Notes under the pieces: generated by a model
Database searches by the model: none
Told to the model about the DNA's origin: nothing
What the model saw: only the letters and a program-made list of their open reading frames with translations
In this document: in pieces, positions 23,245-23,819 of the stretch
Layout: the number at the start of each line of letters is the position of its first letter
Numbering within the stretch: the first letter of the stretch is position 1
Assembly: GCA_023253905.1 (NCBI GenBank)
Contig: JALREG010000040.1
Location: 1 to 23,819 of the forward strand
Length of the DNA: 23,819 bases
Source of the DNA: Burkholderiaceae bacterium
GTDB lineage: Bacteria > Pseudomonadota > Gammaproteobacteria > Burkholderiales > Burkholderiaceae
Reading direction: 5' to 3'
Translations under genes and position numbers: made by a program

Positions 23245-23819
23245 GTGCGCCTCCGGGGATCGAGCAGATCGCGTAGCGCATCACCCAGCAGATTGAAGGT
23301 GAACACCGCAAGCATCAGTGCCGCACCGGGAAAAAGACTCACCCACCACTCGCCCGACACGATGTACTGCGCACCTTCGGCCACCAGAATGCCCCACTCA
23401 GCCTCGGGCGGGCGCACGCCCAGTCCGATGAAGCTGAGGCCCGCTGCATTGAGAATCGCCCAGCCCATGTTAAGGCTCACCTGAACCGCGGCCGCGGGCA
23501 ACGCATTGGGCAGGAGGTGCACCACCAGAATACGCAGGTCGCGATTACCCGAAAGCCGTGCCGCTTCAATCCAGCCCGCGCTCCGGCGGATATTGGCCTC
23601 TGCGCGCGCCACCCGAATATAAAAGGGCAGATTGATCACGGCTGTCGCAAGCACGATATTGCCCACCGTGTTGCCAAGCGCCGCCACAATGCCCATTGCG
23701 AGCACGAAGAGCGGAAATGCCATGATGGTGTCCGAGAGCCGCGTGACCAGACGATCCCACCAGCCGCCGAAATAGCCGGCCGCCAGTCCCAGCGGCAAAC
23801 CAATCACAAACGACGCGGC
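23241..23819 (-). CDS. Peptide-type ABC transporter permease (DppC/OppC-like), N-terminus outside window
   Basis: This is the C-terminal part (about 192 residues) of an inner-membrane permease. The frame stays open to the window edge (AASFVIGLPLG), so the start lies beyond it. The GTG at 23807 is an internal Val, not a start. Several hydrophobic helices are seen. The cytoplasmic EAA loop reads EAARLSGNRDLRILVVHLLPN and docks onto the ATPases. The late segments LSFIGLGVRPPEAEWG and FNLLGDALRDLLDPR are hallmarks of DppC/OppC. It is translationally coupled to the DppD-like gene by an ATGA overlap. The partner DppB-like permease and binding protein should lie to the right of the window. Confidence 0.93.
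   Translation of the reverse strand, partial: AASFVIGLPLGLAAGYFGGWWDRLVTRLSDTIMAFPLFVLAMGIVAALGNTVGNIVLATAVINLPFYIRVARAEANIRRSAGWIEAARLSGNRDLRILVVHLLPNALPAAAVQVSLNMGWAILNAAGLSFIGLGVRPPEAEWGILVAEGAQYIVSGEWWVSLFPGAALMLAVFTFNLLGDALRDLLDPRRRT

Noticed and set aside
1..23819. Search for tRNA, rRNA, CRISPR, insertion sequences, integrases, toxin-antitoxin or defence genes
   Set aside because: None was recognised by eye. Almost all sequence is accounted for by conserved chromosomal genes, so a hidden mobile or defence system is unlikely.

Overview
The window is a dense (about 65% G+C by eye), ordinary-looking bacterial chromosomal segment, most likely from a betaproteobacterium of the order Burkholderiales. 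The evidence is the run polA, then divergent thrB (the APH-fold homoserine kinase), then a BPSS1780-type membrane protein, together with a UvrD that carries an Ala/Ser-rich insertion before helicase motif V. I see no tRNA, rRNA, CRISPR array, insertion sequence, phage gene or plasmid gene. No gap between genes exceeds about 230 bp.

Layout. (1) 1-341: the end of a two-domain 3-mercaptopyruvate/thiosulfate sulfurtransferase. (2) 450-5096, minus strand: polA, an exported dienelactone-hydrolase-family enzyme and a ZIP metal transporter, closely spaced and possibly co-transcribed in that order. (3) 5274-7111, plus strand: thrB and the BPSS1780-type membrane protein, divergent from polA. (4) 7081-12625, minus strand: uvrD, an M48 lipoprotein metalloprotease with a TPR tail, an alpha/beta hydrolase and a hydroxypyruvate-isomerase-like TIM barrel. 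The last three overlap end to end, and the isomerase gene overlaps the membrane-protein gene tail to tail by 31 bp. (5) 12778-17026: three transporters, namely an MFS carrier, a SulP anion transporter without its STAS domain, and a ClC-type chloride/proton exchanger transcribed divergently from sulP. (6) 17054-18235: a family III (CaiB/BaiF) CoA-transferase. (7) 18259-20288, minus strand: an IclR-type regulator and acetate kinase, 2 bp apart, behind a good sigma-70-like promoter. (8) 20517-23819, minus strand: the end of a dipeptide/oligopeptide ABC transporter operon (DppC-like permease cut by the window edge, then DppD-like and DppF-like ATPases), closing with a GntR/FadR-type regulator. Every junction there is a 4-bp ATGA overlap.

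How the genes fit together. Housekeeping functions (replication/repair by PolA and UvrD, threonine synthesis by ThrB) are interleaved with catabolic and transport genes. The acetate kinase/IclR pair and the peptide-ABC/GntR operon each look like a metabolic unit with its own regulator. The CoA-transferase and the isomerase-like enzyme also suggest organic-acid metabolism, but their substrates cannot be read from the sequence.

I did not find a convincing undescribed system. The items most worth a second look are the STAS-less SulP beside ClC, the M48/hydrolase/isomerase overlapping operon with two 13-bp palindromes upstream, the isomerase-like protein with its metal ligands kept but its substrate loops changed, the iclR-ackA unit without pta, and a possible leaderless uvrD mRNA.
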